Source of the DNA: Vespa crabro
Taxonomy: Eukaryota > Arthropoda > Insecta > Hymenoptera > Vespidae
Reading direction: 5' to 3'
NCBI RefSeq assembly: GCF_910589235.1
Contig: NC_060961.1
Location: 5,711,001-5,775,000, forward strand
Length of the DNA: 64,000 nt
Position 1 is the stretch's first letter. Each line of letters starts with the position of its first letter. Below, in pieces: positions 13,969-27,045 of this stretch. The notes under the pieces were generated by a model. The model was not told the DNA's origin and ran no database searches. It saw only the letters and a list, made by a program, of their open reading frames with translations. The translations under genes were made by a program, and so were the position numbers.

Positions 13969-16930
13969 GAAAAGAAACAAAAAAGAATTATTACAATAGC
14001 AATAAAGTTATTGCGATCAATTGTCGTGCATCAATGACTTCTCTCTCGTAAATTCTCTCACGAGTAATACGAGACGAATTTCTCAAAAAGGAATGGCGTG
14101 CCGCCATTGACGGACAACCGTGTATCGTAGTTACAGATGATATCATTCTTACTGTAAACGCATAAAGTTTCTCTATTCTCTTTGGCCAATATGAAATTTC
14201 TAACTTTAATCGGGCTGCTACTGGCAAATCTTTCGTGCGTGAACAAACGTATAGGATTACGTGTAACGCGGGAACCGCATTCCTAGGTATACACGTGAAA
14301 TTCGATATCGTTTGCTCGAGCAAGGACGCGCGAGGGTGAATAAGAAGAAGAAGAAGAAGAAGAAAAAGAAAAAGAAGAGAAAGAAAAGGAGAACACTGAG
14401 TAACACATAGAGATAAAGAGAGAGAGAGGGAGAGAGAGTGGGAGTGTGAGAGAGAGAGAGAGAGAGAGAAAGAGAAAAAAGATAGTGAACGGACATAGCA
14501 AGCCTTGAGCGACCTCGACAAACCAATGTTACTACAAGTCGATTTCCACAGACTTCTTTCACGAGATATAAGATAGAAGAAGAACTATACATTCATCACG
14601 TCCAACACCATTGAACAATTCACGTTCTCACGTGTTTGAACTATCTACGTTCGAGAAATAAACAACGTACGAGTTTTCTCTTTCTTTTCTTTTCTTTCCC
14701 TTTCTTTTCTTTTATTTTCTTTTATTTTCTGTTCTTTTCTTTTTTTTTTCCCCCGTATATTTTATCTCACAAGAAAAGATCAAGAGTGGAATGTCGCTGG
14801 AAAAAATCTCGATCGATACTTAATGATACATCTTTTTTCTTTTCTTTCTTTTTTTTTTTTCTTTCTTTCTTTCTTCCTTTTTTCGGATAGTTAATGTAAT
14901 CTTAAAAATAATTTTCAACGAGTATCTGCATTTAATCTTCTTTGGACGATAATTTTTTTTCAGTTCGTAATTATAGTATTTATTCCTACGATGTGACTTT
15001 TTAATGAATAAAAAAAAAAAAGAAACGAAAAAAAAATACACGTATTACGACGTAATACCTTTTTATATATTTATGAGAAAAATTGTTATACCTTTATCGT
15101 AACTTTCTTGAAATCATATGTATTATTTTAAATTAACACGTTTCGACACGTTTGTCACAATGTTACAAAATATTTTTAAGATTTCTTTAATGACTTTTTT
15201 TATTTATTAACTTAAAATATGATCGATAATGTCTATGATGAGTAATGTCTTAAAATAAAAATTTCAATAATGAATTTTCTTCTAAATTATATATTAATAA
15301 TTTATGAAGATTGTCAAATGAATATGTAATATTCAGGTTATGAAAATTATTACATTAATGCTCAAAATGATTCATTAAAGGGTTATAAAATAAAATGAAA
15401 TAAAAAAAAAAGAAAAAAAGATAAACCAAGAAATCAAAAACATCGTTTTCATCTTAACGACAAAAACGATCGATGTATAAATGATTAACGATATAATACA
15501 TATGTATATCGCTTAATAAATATTTCATTTAAATTATATATATATATATAACTGTATTATTTTATTATTTTACTTATTAATTATAATTTTATTGAAATTA
15601 TATTTACGTTAGAAATAAATTAACGTTAAAGAGAGAAAAATTTCATAGAAAAAAACCTTGTTTAATTTCTTTTTTTTTTTGTTTTCAATATAAAAATTTA
15701 CTCGTTCGTTATACAATGAGATAAGACGTAAATATATAGATGACTAAATTAAAAATATACAAACATACTATTTGTTTATCGTAGCTAAATCGTGAGAAAA
15801 TATTCTATGTTTCAATGTGAAAGGATCGAGCAGTGAGGATTAGTGCGTATCGCCCATCGGAAACTTGTCCTTCGTTTGGATATACGCGAACGCGTTTCTC
15901 GATAGTAAGCGTCGAACTTATCCCTCGATCGCGATCACTCTTCGAGGATAGATTTATCTCACGCTTTACGTACATATATACTCATGTATGTATGCATACA
16001 TGTATGTATGTACATATGTATACACGTATGTACTTACTATAGTAAATTTTTTCTACAGTCGTCTGACCAATGAGATCCTTGATCAATGTCTAACATCCAG
16101 CTACCGTGATTTCGCTTCCCATTCATCGATAAACTACGATCCTTCCGAGAAATTTTCCACCTACTGGATATACCTTGTATTTATTTATTTATTACACGAT
16201 TATTTAGTTATTTTATTTTTTTATTTATTTATCTTTTTTCTTTTTATTTTTGATTTTCTTTTTTTCTCTTCTTTTTTTCTTTTTGTTGTTATTTATTATT
16301 TTGTACGACTTCATTTATTACGATAATAATTATGTATTTTTCTTTTTTTATCTTTCAACCCTTTAATTACGTAGGTGTATACTTAATACTGACATTAATT
16401 ATTAAAAAAATTAATTGTTAAAAAAAAAAACAAATTGCAAATATTAAAAATATGAAAAATTAAAGGAAGAAAAATATAAAATAAATGAAACGTATTATTG
16501 AATGAATAAAATAAATAAATAACTTCGTAATAGTTCCGAGATGATTTACATCATCGCAGGATATCATAAAATCGCTTATCGATAATAGTTATAATTAAAG
16601 GATTAAAATCTAAAAAAAGAAATTAATTTGTTCAATAAATCATTGATTTTTGAAATTCAAACGTGAAATAAAATAAATTGATCCTATTTAAATTTATCCA
16701 ACAGTTTATTATTTAAACCATGATTGAATTAAATTAAAAAATAATAATAGTAATAGATTATATTATATTATATTAAATATATTATATATATTTGAGAAAA
16801 AATAAAATAAAAAAAGAAATAAAAAAATAAATCGAAAGAAAACAAAAAAATAAAAAGCAAAAAGTCAAACTATAATCGTTAGGTAATTCACTTACATATG
16901 TCGATATGTATATATCTAAAATATATATAT
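6651..16930. other. AT-rich noncoding region
   Basis: No supported gene. From 6651 to about 9090 the sequence is strongly AT-rich with few long repeats except (AT)n at 8314-8344. Further right are a G-rich polypurine patch (9178-9240), a GT/CA tract (9474-9492), CA/CG alternation at 10837-10877, (ATT)n at 11386-11425, GA/GGAA tracts at 11630-11770, (TA)n at 11870-11906, G-runs at 12733-12751, and GA/GAA tracts at 14340-14470. Poly-T and poly-A runs of 10-20 nt are frequent. Frames of more than 60 codons are low-complexity and lack splice context. Confidence 0.75.
11386..11425. repeat. (ATT)n trinucleotide microsatellite
   Basis: Perfect ATT array of about 40 bp, continuing into slightly degenerate copies on both sides. 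Confidence 0.95.
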
Positions 16931-16940
16931 GAGCCGTTTA

Positions 16941-17202
16941 TTTTGAAAGTGGCCTAACTCCATTTAACTTCAAATCGAGATACTTAAAGGTTTGCGTTTC
17001 AATGAATTTAAAAATATATGTATAGTATACTAATGAGTTATACTACTTAAGTGTATCTAAGGGTGTTAAATTTATAGTTCTTATTAAAATAGTGGCAATT
17101 ATTAAGTGAATAATATGCGTTTTCTTATCAAGAATGGAGTTAGGCCACTTTCAAAATTAACAATCAGATTCATTATAAAATTTGAAGGTGCCCAAGTCCA
17201 TT
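16941..17202. repeat. Three-copy inverted repeat cluster (24-nt motif)
   Basis: The 24-nt sequence at 17133-17156 (core ATGGAGTTAGGCCACTTTC) is exactly reverse-complementary to 16941-16964. A diverged third copy, in the same orientation as the first, lies at 17181-17202. Copies 2 and 3 are separated by only 24 nt and could fold into an imperfect hairpin; copies 1 and 2 enclose 168 bp. The arrangement suggests terminal or subterminal repeats of a DNA transposon, or nested nonautonomous elements. A short coding remnant lies just to the right. No target-site duplication could be assigned with confidence. Confidence 0.75.
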
Positions 17203-17359
17203 CAACATAATTTAAGATGCTTCAAATTGAAAAAAATAATACTCAGTTTATTTTACATATCTTTAAAACACTTCGAAAACATAATTTATGCGATTCAAAA
17301 CATTTTTTAACTACATAACGTACAAGATTACGAACATAAATTTATTACAAAACAATTTA

Positions 17360-17479
17360 CTACTCATCTAGATTTTGTTTGTGTGAAAAGAATTTGAAGA
17401 AATCATGATGTTCCGGTGGTATATATCGTAATAGGTCAATTATGTCCTTGAATTTTGCTTTTGTAATTTTTACAATGAT
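17360..17479 (-). pseudogene. Short coding remnant, probably transposon-derived C-terminus
   Basis: On the minus strand, 39 sense codons run from just after a TGA (17480-17482) to a TAG (17360-17362). The translation contains FKDIIDLLRYIPPEHHDFF followed by KFFSHKQ and ends NLDE. It is not low-complexity, unlike almost every other open frame in this part of the window. The hydrophobic/charged pattern and the IPPEHHDFF stretch look like real protein. I cannot assign a family; a repeat-element protein C-terminus is suggested by the neighbouring inverted repeats. No convincing splice acceptor precedes it, so a decayed fragment is more likely than a functional terminal exon. Confidence 0.4.
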
Positions 17480-17482
17480 TCA

Positions 17483-18099
17483 CGTTCAAGTGTTTCATCA
17501 AAAAATAATTTCTTTTGTTTTTACAAATTGAAATTATATACAAACGGAAAACGACGTTTATTTAATAAAGTCTTATTTGTACGAATAACTTTATGGAAAT
17601 TAAACAAAAAAAAAAAGAAAAAAGAAAACAAAAAAAGAGGAAAGCTTCTGTTTCAATAATCACTCTTAAACGAATAATAAATGTTTCGTCGAAATATTGT
17701 TGCTCAAACGAAGCCACGAGTTTTTCGGATAAACCTTCTATTACGATACGTAAGGCTTTTCAATGAAATATTTATTCGATTTCAAATCGAACAAATATTT
17801 TTTCTTCTCTTTTTTTTACACTTGTCGGTAAACAAAAAGAAATTAATATGTTATGTAAAACATAATATTTTTTATAATAAAATCATTCTTATCAATTCAA
17901 TCGTTATGATATGATTGTTTTATATATCTTTTTGCGCAAGAGCGTATTGTAACATTTGTTCGTAAAGAATTCCTTAAGATGAGACGAACGACGATTTAAA
18001 TTTTTATAAGGCTATTCAAAGTCTTTTTACCTGAAATTTAGAAGAACCTCTTTTGTACTACAAAAAATTGAGAAGGAGAGAGAAAGAACGACTAAATAC
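17483..18099. other. AT-rich spacer, nothing recognised
   Basis: AT-rich sequence between the repeat-element remnant and the GC-rich minisatellite. A 77-codon frame (17681-17914, +) exists but has no recognisable motif or splice context. Confidence 0.6.
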
Positions 18100-18803
18100 A
18101 CAGGGGGCGAGGCTAACCTAATAGGGATCGGGACCAAGTACCCCAGGGGGTGGGGCCAAATACCCAAGGGGGCGAGGCTAACCAGGCAGGGGGTGATAAA
18201 GACCTCAGAGGACGGGACTAAACTGGAAGGGGCGGGCTAAAATAGTAGGGGCGGGGCCAAAGGTCACAGGGGCGGGGTCAAAGTAGTAAGCGACAGGGAA
18301 GAATATCCCAGAGGGCGGGGCTTAAATGGAAGTGGGCGGGGCCAAATTTCCCAGAGGCAGGGATAACGTAGGAGAGGCGAGTCCAAAATCCCAAGGGGCG
18401 TGGCTAACCAAGTAGGAGGCAGGGACAAACTTTCCAGACGGCGCGGCCAACCTAAGAGAGGCGGGCCCAAATTCCCAAGGGACTTGGCTAACCAAATATA
18501 GGGCGGGGCTAACCAAGTATAGGGAGGGGCTAACCAAGTAGAGGGCGTGGCCAAATATCCCAGGGGCGGTGCTAACATGAGAGGGGCGGGCCCAAATTCC
18601 CAAGGGGCGGGGCTAACCAAGTATGGGGGGGCTAACCAAGTATAGGGAGAGGCTAACCAAGTAGAGGACGTGGCCAAATATCCCAGGGGGCGGTGCTAAC
18701 ATGAGAGGGACGGACCCAAATTCCCAAGGGGCGTGGCTAACCAAGTATAGGAAGGGGCCAAATATTACAGGGTGCGTGGCTAACCTAGGAGGGGCGGGCT
18801 AAA
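18100..18803. repeat. GC-rich minisatellite with GC-box/KLF-like units
   Basis: About 700 bp of degenerate tandem units of roughly 30 bp, built from GGGGCGGGGCTAACCAAGTA-type and CCAAATATCCCAGG-type half-units. A higher-order period of about 124 bp is visible: the segment beginning GCTAACATGAGAGGG occurs at 18571 and again at 18695 with the same flanking modules. GGGGCGGGGC (GC box) and GGGCGTGG (KLF-type box) recur throughout. The array is a sharp GC-rich island in AT-rich surroundings. Two overlapping minus-strand frames stay open across it (about 137 and 93 codons, Trp-Leu-Ala-Pro-rich), as expected for an in-phase tandem repeat; I do not call them genes. Confidence 0.9.
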
Positions 18804-18867
18804 CTAGTAGATAGCTGACATGTATTATGTATGTATCTATGGCTGTGTGTATGCATAGAGAGAAAGT

Positions 18868-19062
18868 CCTTATAGTTATTTATAGTCAGTATAGTCCCTA
18901 TAGTCATTTATAATCAGTATAGTCATTTATAGTCGTTTATAGTCAGTATAGTGGTTTATAGTCAGTATAGTCGTTTAGAGTCAGTATATTCCTTATAGTC
19001 GTTTATAGTCATTAATAGTCATTTATAGTCAGTATAGTCATTTATAGTTAGTAGTCATATAC
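18868..19062. repeat. AT-rich minisatellite (TATAGTCAGTATAGTCATT-type)
   Basis: Tandem units of about 10 and 20 bp alternate TTATAGTCAG, TATAGTCATT and TATAGTCGTT variants. The array begins about 65 bp after the GC-rich minisatellite ends but has an unrelated unit and composition. Confidence 0.9.
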
Positions 19063-20010
19063 TCAATAGATACATAGCCAGTAGTCAACAACTTTCACTA
19101 TATGTACAATTTTCTACTACCATGGGAATCACCGCGATTAGATAAACCGTGTTGTGATGATTCTATTAACCCTTTAAATACTATGGGCACACATATGCGT
19201 CCTGCGAAAGCTATCGATATAAACTATGGAAGCAAATACGCGTCTGGCAAAAAATTTTACTTCCTTAAAGAATATTCGAAATAGAATTGAAATTTATTGA
19301 AAGATTTTGCGATTAAGAAAGAAAGAAATAGAATAAGTGAAATAAATAAGTAACATAGGTTGAAAATATATTTGCGCTTACTTTGAAACGTTAGAATTAA
19401 TACTTTAGAATCTATCGATGTAATTAATAGATAGAATGTCAAAGTTATATATTTATTACCGATAGTTCGTCAAAAATTTTCTCTAAAAATTCGATTAAAT
19501 CAAATATATACGAAATTCAAATAGAAACAAAATCTTCGTTGTATTTTAATAACGGATTTCCTTCAAAATATCATCGAATGAAAAACAAAAAATATAACAA
19601 AAAAAAAGATATATATATACATATAGTATGTATTATATACTATATGTATACAGAGAGAGAGAGAGAAAGAGTTTATTAAAGGTAACGATATTTCATGAAA
19701 TTGTTTCGTCGACGTTAACATTAATTGTTTCCGATTTGATAAGGTCACACGATATAAAGAAGTTTTGACATGCGAGCTAATGAAAATCGACGTGAAATCG
19801 TCACTCGTGTCTACTTCGTTTTTCGATCGTCGCATAAACTGAATGGGTCAGTTTAAAGAATTTTAATCTCTACTCTCTGACGAACGCACGCACGCACGCA
19901 GGCACGCTAACATGCAGTTAACGTGAATCGAGCTTAAAGTGAAAGCAACCAACCTGTGGTAGAGAACAGGCGATTATCCACGAACGACAAAAAATATATA
20001 TACATAGGCG

Positions 20011-20083
20011 TACATACATACATACATACATACATACATACATACATACATACATACATACATACATACATACATACATACAT
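20011..20083. repeat. (TACA)n tetranucleotide microsatellite
   Basis: Nearly perfect array of about 18 TACA units. It is followed about 150 bp later by a separate GTAA array at 20236-20271. Confidence 0.97.
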
Positions 20084-20235
20084 AGATACACACATACATA
20101 ACAGTATGTTATGTATACACAGATACACACACATACACAATGATATAACATGAGACGCTTTTATCTGGATGTGTGCTGTGTGCTCGTTAAAATACAGAAG
20201 AGTAATACGTTCTCACGCCATCGGCAGAAAATAAA

Positions 20236-20273
<38 letters not shown>

Positions 20274-21731
20274 TGTATGTAAGTAGATATCTCTTACTCG
20301 TGAAATTTCTCGTGAAATGAACAAACATAAACTCAAAATCGAAAACTGTGTTACCACGAAACGTGACGATCGAGGTAGCTGATGATCAATACGATTAAAA
20401 CACTTTTAAATATACATTTATCTCATAAAATCCTAAATGCCTAAATTATTCACGACTTATGCTAAAGGATGTTAAATTTCCGTCCATTAATCTACGCTAC
20501 CAGTTTAAACGTTTACTGACAAAAGTTACCAACACGTTTACGTTAATATCTCTCTTTTTCTCTTTCTTTCACTCTGTCTCTCTGTCTCTTTCTTTCCTTC
20601 TCATTTCCTTCGTCATCTCTTGGACTAACTCATTAAAATAGGCAATTAACTTTATCTTTATTCACTCAAACGATATTATTCTTATGAAAAAAAAAAAAAA
20701 AAAAAAAAAGAAGAGAAAAAAACAAAACGATTGAAATTAATTCATTCGAGAATCAGATAAAAATTTAAACGTCTAAATCGTCAATTAAAATTCGAATATA
20801 ATTTTCTTTATTTATTTGCGAATAGTCTATAAAAACATCATCATCATCATTATTATTATTAACTTGAATTCGATCAAATAATTAATAACGCCTTTGTCAT
20901 TTCTTTTCCTAATCAGAAACAAAAAAAACTAAAAAAAGAAAAAAAAACAGAAAAAGAAAAACAAAATAAATTATCTACATCATCGAGAATAACTTTATCA
21001 CTCGATCATTTTATCATGATGGATTCTCGATCGATATCATTTACATTTATAGTTCACATTTATATCTTTCGATGAAAACAAAATTATAAATAATAATTTG
21101 TCGTTAAATGGAACAATAAAAAAACAAACTTTTAATCATTCGAAATATTTAATAGTTATTAATTCGAACGACGATGTTTTAATCTTAATTACGAAAGAAT
21201 ATAAAAAATCGACGAAAGTTAAATGGCAAACATCGAAGCTTGACAAAAGCCATGTTAATCCACGATCGTATCAGCGTTTAATGGTACACGTATGTATGTT
21301 TGTATTTTAAAATCGACCAGAACGATTTTTCTACTTAGGAACATTAATGACCATTTTCCGATATCTGTGATTACAGTCACAACCACCATCACCACCACTA
21401 CGTTATCGAACGATATTTCACAATTTTCACACCCTAGCACCTGTCACCACAACGAAATCGGTATATAACATGATCCAATAAAAGAGAGAAGAACGATGTG
21501 ATATAATCCGCAATTATCAGTCTGATTAATTGGTCATTGGATGAAATTCGATAGTAAAAATAAAAAAGAAATATATATATATAGAGAGAGAGGGGGGGAG
21601 AGAGAAAGAATGACAATAAAAAAGAAAGAGAGATAGAAAAAGAGGAAGTACTAAAAAGGGATAGGTAAATGAGTTGGAGGACCGCAAATGAGTTTGGCGA
21701 TCTAACGAACGGTCCTGCAGACTTTTTTGTA

Positions 21732-21762
<31 letters not shown>

Positions 21763-21995
21763 GCATGTATGTGTGTGTGCGCGTATGTTGTATATGTCTC
21801 AACGAGTTTCCCAAAAAAAAGAAAAAGAAAAAAAAAAAGAAACATAAAAGAGGGAAATTATTTCGTAACGTTGTTACGAGCGCGATTCTAAAACCATGGA
21901 TATAAATCTAAAGTCGACGATATAACCATTAAAGAGGGAAGAGACGAAAAGCAATCACAAAAAAGAGAAAGAGAGAGATACATAGAAAAAGAAAA

Positions 21996-22054
<59 letters not shown>

Positions 22055-22154
22055 AGAAGAGGTAAACGGAGAAACAGGAATTGCTGGACGAAGGAAAAAA
22101 GAGAAAGAATGAGAAGAGAAAGAGAAAAGCGAGAGTAGAGTATGCCTGGTCGTT

Positions 22155-22237
22155 GGGGAAGTGGGAGGAGGCAGTGAACAGGGAGCAGGGGGCAGGGAAC
22201 AGTGAGCAAGGGGCAGGGCGCAGGGGGGAGGGGGAGG
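22155..22237 (+). other. G-run cluster, potential G-quadruplex
   Basis: The + strand carries many runs of three or more G separated by 1-7 nt, including GGGAGCAGGGGGCAGGG and CAGGGGGGAGGGGGAGG. Partial tandem repetition of a GGGAACAGTGAGCA-type unit is visible. The run pattern satisfies the usual G3+N1-7 quadruplex rule several times over; folding is inference. Confidence 0.7.
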
Positions 22238-22853
22238 TGTAAGGGAAAACGTAGAAGAACGAGTATGATATACTGCGCTAATAACCAAACCCACGCCGGC
22301 TGTATGGCATATATCCTAACGATGTTTTAAGCTGTAATTAATTTACTGGCCGACCCCTCACCCCTTATAAGAGCAGCCCTTAGACCGCAACGTATATATA
22401 TATATATATATATTTATGTGTGTGTATTTGTGTGTGTGTATGTGTGTGTGTGTATGTGTGTGTATGTGTGTGTATGTATGTATGTGTGTGTGGTATAGTA
22501 TAGTATTTATATGTCCGATTGTGTCCGAGCAAAGGTTATTTCGAACCCCTAAAATCCCTTTAAATCGGTAATACGAGATCGTATATGTAACAACCTGCTC
22601 TTAGTAATAGGAAGAACTTCGATTTAATCATTTATTTATTCTCGCAAAACGTTCGAGTTGAAAAAGATAGAAAAAGGGAAGAAAAAAAGAAACCGTGTTG
22701 TTACCTTCTACCGTGGTTGATCGTCACGATTACTTCTTCCGTATATCTAAATAGCGATCAGCCTTCGCTTGCCGTTTCACTGTTTCTACTACTTCAGAAA
22801 GAACGACAAGCAGTTGGCACAATCGTACGAACTACGAATACATACATAAGTAC

Positions 22854-22900
<47 letters not shown>

Positions 22901-23171
22901 TACATGTATGTATATATGTATGTATATATGTATGTATATATGTATGTATATATGTATGTATATATGTATTCATCTATACATGAATAAAATGATTATCATG
23001 GTATTAAAATGCGCGTGGGCACGACGACGAGAGAACCGACTACTTCGATCCTGATTATATAAGGAATATTTTCTCACAAAGAATTGCGCGTCTCTCGTGT
23101 CGATTATGCACCTCTATTCTTATTTAAAAAAAGGAAAGAGAAATAGGCGACGACGTAAGATAGTCTCTCTT

Positions 23172-23214
<43 letters not shown>

Positions 23215-25647
23215 GCTTGAAATTCGTATATGAGAATATTTATCCTGCATTTATTTTTCTCGTTGCAAAGAAATGTAATAATATGAAAAAAAAAAAAAAA
23301 ACAAAAAGTCAAATTTAAAGAAAAACGTCAATGGCATCGTTAACTTCAATAATCGAAAATGGCGTAGCGATGTTGTTTTCCTTTTTTTTTTTCATTTTTC
23401 TTTTTTCTTTTTTGCGTTTCGTTTTCTCTTCTCTTTTCTTTGATTAACGTTTATTTCCGCCTTGAAAAGATTTCTTTGCTTGAAAAAAAAGGATTAGGGA
23501 AATAAAAAATAAATTTAAACTTTGATCTCTTCTTAAGATTCTTATACAATAATGCATTCAATTCGATCTTTCATTTCCGGATTTGTTGGTATTAAGAGGA
23601 GAAATAAAATTAATTTATCCTTCGTTATGTAATTATGATATATGCATATAGTATGAACAACATAAAGGCGAATTTATAACATGATAGGATCATTAACGTA
23701 GAAACTATTTCTTTGCTGTGCATTCATTAATAAGAAATTTATGCATCCTTTGTAAAAATCATTATCATACTTTTTATTGTACCTCTTTTTTTCTAACAAA
23801 TTATACGTCAGAAAAAAGGTACAAGAAAAAAAGAGACAAATAAAAATGTACGTTTTCGATTTGCGAGAAATTGTTTATAAAAATTGTTCGATTTCCTGTC
23901 GTTCATTTTTATTGTTTAAAAATTTCTTCTCTTTTTTTACTATGTATCCATAAAAAGAAATTTATGTATCCTTTGTACAAATCGTATATATTATATATCG
24001 ATATATATATATATATATATATCAATAAAAAGATATTTATGCATCCTTTATATAAATTGCACTTTTATATTTCCTTTCAATATATCATATATTGGAGGAA
24101 GAAAAGAAAAACTACGTACGTAAGAAGAATTTACGTTTCCACGATTTTTTGCTCATTTTTATCATTCAAATATTGCATCGCTTATAGTAGTAAGTAGAAA
24201 TTTGTGCATCGTATAAAATACACTTTAATATTTCTTTTTAACAAATAGATATCATATGTCAAAAGAAGAAAAAAAAAACGAAAAATTTTCGTAAGAATCT
24301 ACATATTTCAAGAGTTATGAGAAATCGTTCATAAAAATTGTCAAATTCTCTTCCGTATTATATAAATTACACTTTTATTGTAATTTTTTTTTTTAAAAGA
24401 TCGCACGTAAGAGGAACAAGGATAAGAAAAACGAAAAAAAAAAAGAAAGAAAAAAGAAACGTAAAAATCTATTTTATCAATTTATAAGAAATTATTTATA
24501 AAAATTGTCAAATCGTCTTTTACGTTGGTTATTATCGTTAGAAAAAAAAAAGAAAAAGAAAAAAAAAAGAAGAAAAGAACAAACAAACAAATTACACTCG
24601 ACGTATTTCATGATAATTCTCTTGTACCGTATTAGAACAATTTGAGTCAAGTGACATGACTCTTTAAAGTCTCGAAATAAGCCTCAGGTAAATTACCAAG
24701 ATTCTCAGGCGAAAGAGGATGAGTGGGAAGGACCAGGCGGGCTGACGGGGAAGGGGGGGGAGAGAAAAGGAGACAGAGAAGTACGACGAACGTTGCCAAT
24801 TTGTCTCCTCCATACCAAGCGCGTTGTTTGGCTCTGACATAAAAAGCAGCAAAAGCGTAAGCGACAGAAAGAGAGAGTTAAATGGGGATGGGTGAGGGTG
24901 GGTAAGGGGTGAGTCGGCGGGTGTAGTCGAGAGAAAAGAGGCGCCGAGACGCCGAGACGCCGTCGGATGCCGGGCGCCGAGTGTCCTAGACTCATTGGGA
25001 CCGATGACCTCGATGTTTGTTGGACGAAATGGTAAAAGAGAAATAAACGTCATAGAACATCGAAAGCAATTGAAAACAAAAAAGAAGAATATATACGGCC
25101 CAGTATCACATTTTCTAACATTAGATTTTTACCAATCACAGGAGTCGGTTGGAACAGTTCGAAAACAAAAATAAACATATCAATTCCTTTTCGGAAAAGA
25201 AATGAAATAAAAAGGAAAATAAAAAAAAAAAGAACAAGAAAAAAAATAAGAAAGAAATAAAAGAAAAGAAATCATTGCGACCGACCGTGGAAAAATATAG
25301 CATTCGAGGTAAAAAAAAATATATTTCTTATTTTTTCTCTCAATCGTTTCAATAATCCCGGAAATGATAATAATATAAATATAAGGTAATACATATTACG
25401 GTGATGATAATAATAACATTGGAGATATAATGTACTTATAATAGATAAAGTAAAAGTTAATATATATTATATAATAACTTCCTCAGTATAAAATGATATA
25501 AAATTAACCATCTACGTAAAACGATCTAGGATAATGAGAATCATCCGTTTAGTAATATAACATAAAATTAATTTCCTTCGTACGAATATTAAGTTATTCA
25601 TTAGAGAACAAAAATTTCTATTTCTTCTTCTTCTTCTTCTTCTTCTT

Positions 25648-25690
<43 letters not shown>

Positions 25691-25870
25691 AAGAGAGAAA
25701 AAGAAGGAGAAAGAGAAAGAGAGAGAGAGACAGAGAGAGAGAGAGAGAAAGAGAGAAAAATAAAAAAGAGAAGGCAGGTGGTAAGGATCATCTATTCTTG
25801 CAATAACAACGTCCACTACGGTGTTATCCGATTAGCACGAATTCCGGTATACCGTGAGCAATGCTTGTAG

Positions 25871-25911
<41 letters not shown>

Positions 25912-26992
25912 CACTCTATCGATATCTTTCTTCGTTCTTCTCTATCTCCAAGCAAGAGGTACAGGAACGGCTTTACGATAACCTAACGAGCGACTCGTTG
26001 AGTTCAAGCTCGACACTTAAAGGGTTAATGACCTCGATGAATAGTTTCTTTGAATTTTTCTTTTTCTTCTTTTTCTTCTTCTTCTTCTTCTTCTTTATTT
26101 TCTTCTTCTTCTTCATTCTTTTTTATTCCTTTTCTTAATCGATCTTATAGTATCCGTATGGACGAAGAAAGGAATTTAGAAATGCAATTGTCGATTTTAA
26201 TTTTCTTCAATCTCGATAACTTTTCTGAGCTTCATTCATTAGTAAGTTAGTTGATTGTTTGGCTCTCGTTCATTCAAAGAATCGAAATCTTTTCGGAAAT
26301 ATTGAAAGGAGGAGACAAATAAAGGAAAAGAGAAGATACTAGGAGAAAAAAAGAAACACAGAGGAAAGAAAAAGAAGAAGAAAGAAAAAAAAAAAAAAGA
26401 GAACAGAAAAATGAGAAACGTAAGATCGGAGTGGTCCGGCAAGAGGGAAACGTTTATGACGTGGTCTGCCTCTGAGTTACGATCTCAATACTGCAATAAG
26501 TGCTCTTACCATGGGCCATGTTTTTTTTTTTATCCTCCTTCGAAACGATTTCTCCCCCTCTTCAGCTCTCTTATCGTAGCTTTACGCCGACATTCACCGA
26601 CCGTCGTCTTCTCTTCTCATCTTCTCTCCTCTCCTTTCCTTTCCTTTCCTCTCCTTCTCTTCCTTCGAAGAGAAATATTATTTAATTAACGATATAGAGA
26701 GAGAGAGAGAGAACGATAGAGGATGAGTATCTTCTCTCTCCTTCGCTCGTAAATAAAAACGACGCGGTCCGTGGGTAACCTTTGCTCCCTACCATCCACT
26801 GACTCCCCCTCCATCACTATTCTACCTCCCGTGGTGGTATTTTCGGTAATCATCCTTAGACGCGTCGCAAGCCCACAGGTCCCTTTTGAGCTTGACATTA
26901 CTTCCGCTAGAAACGTCGTACTTTGCTCGATTAGCCCTGCGGTGAATTTAAGCTCCTCTAGACGAGTCACCGCGACCGAAACTAGTATACTA

Positions 26993-27045
<53 letters not shown>

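Noticed and set aside
19956..20153. Tyr-Ile-His-Thr repeat frame
   Set aside because: Direct translation of the TACA microsatellite.
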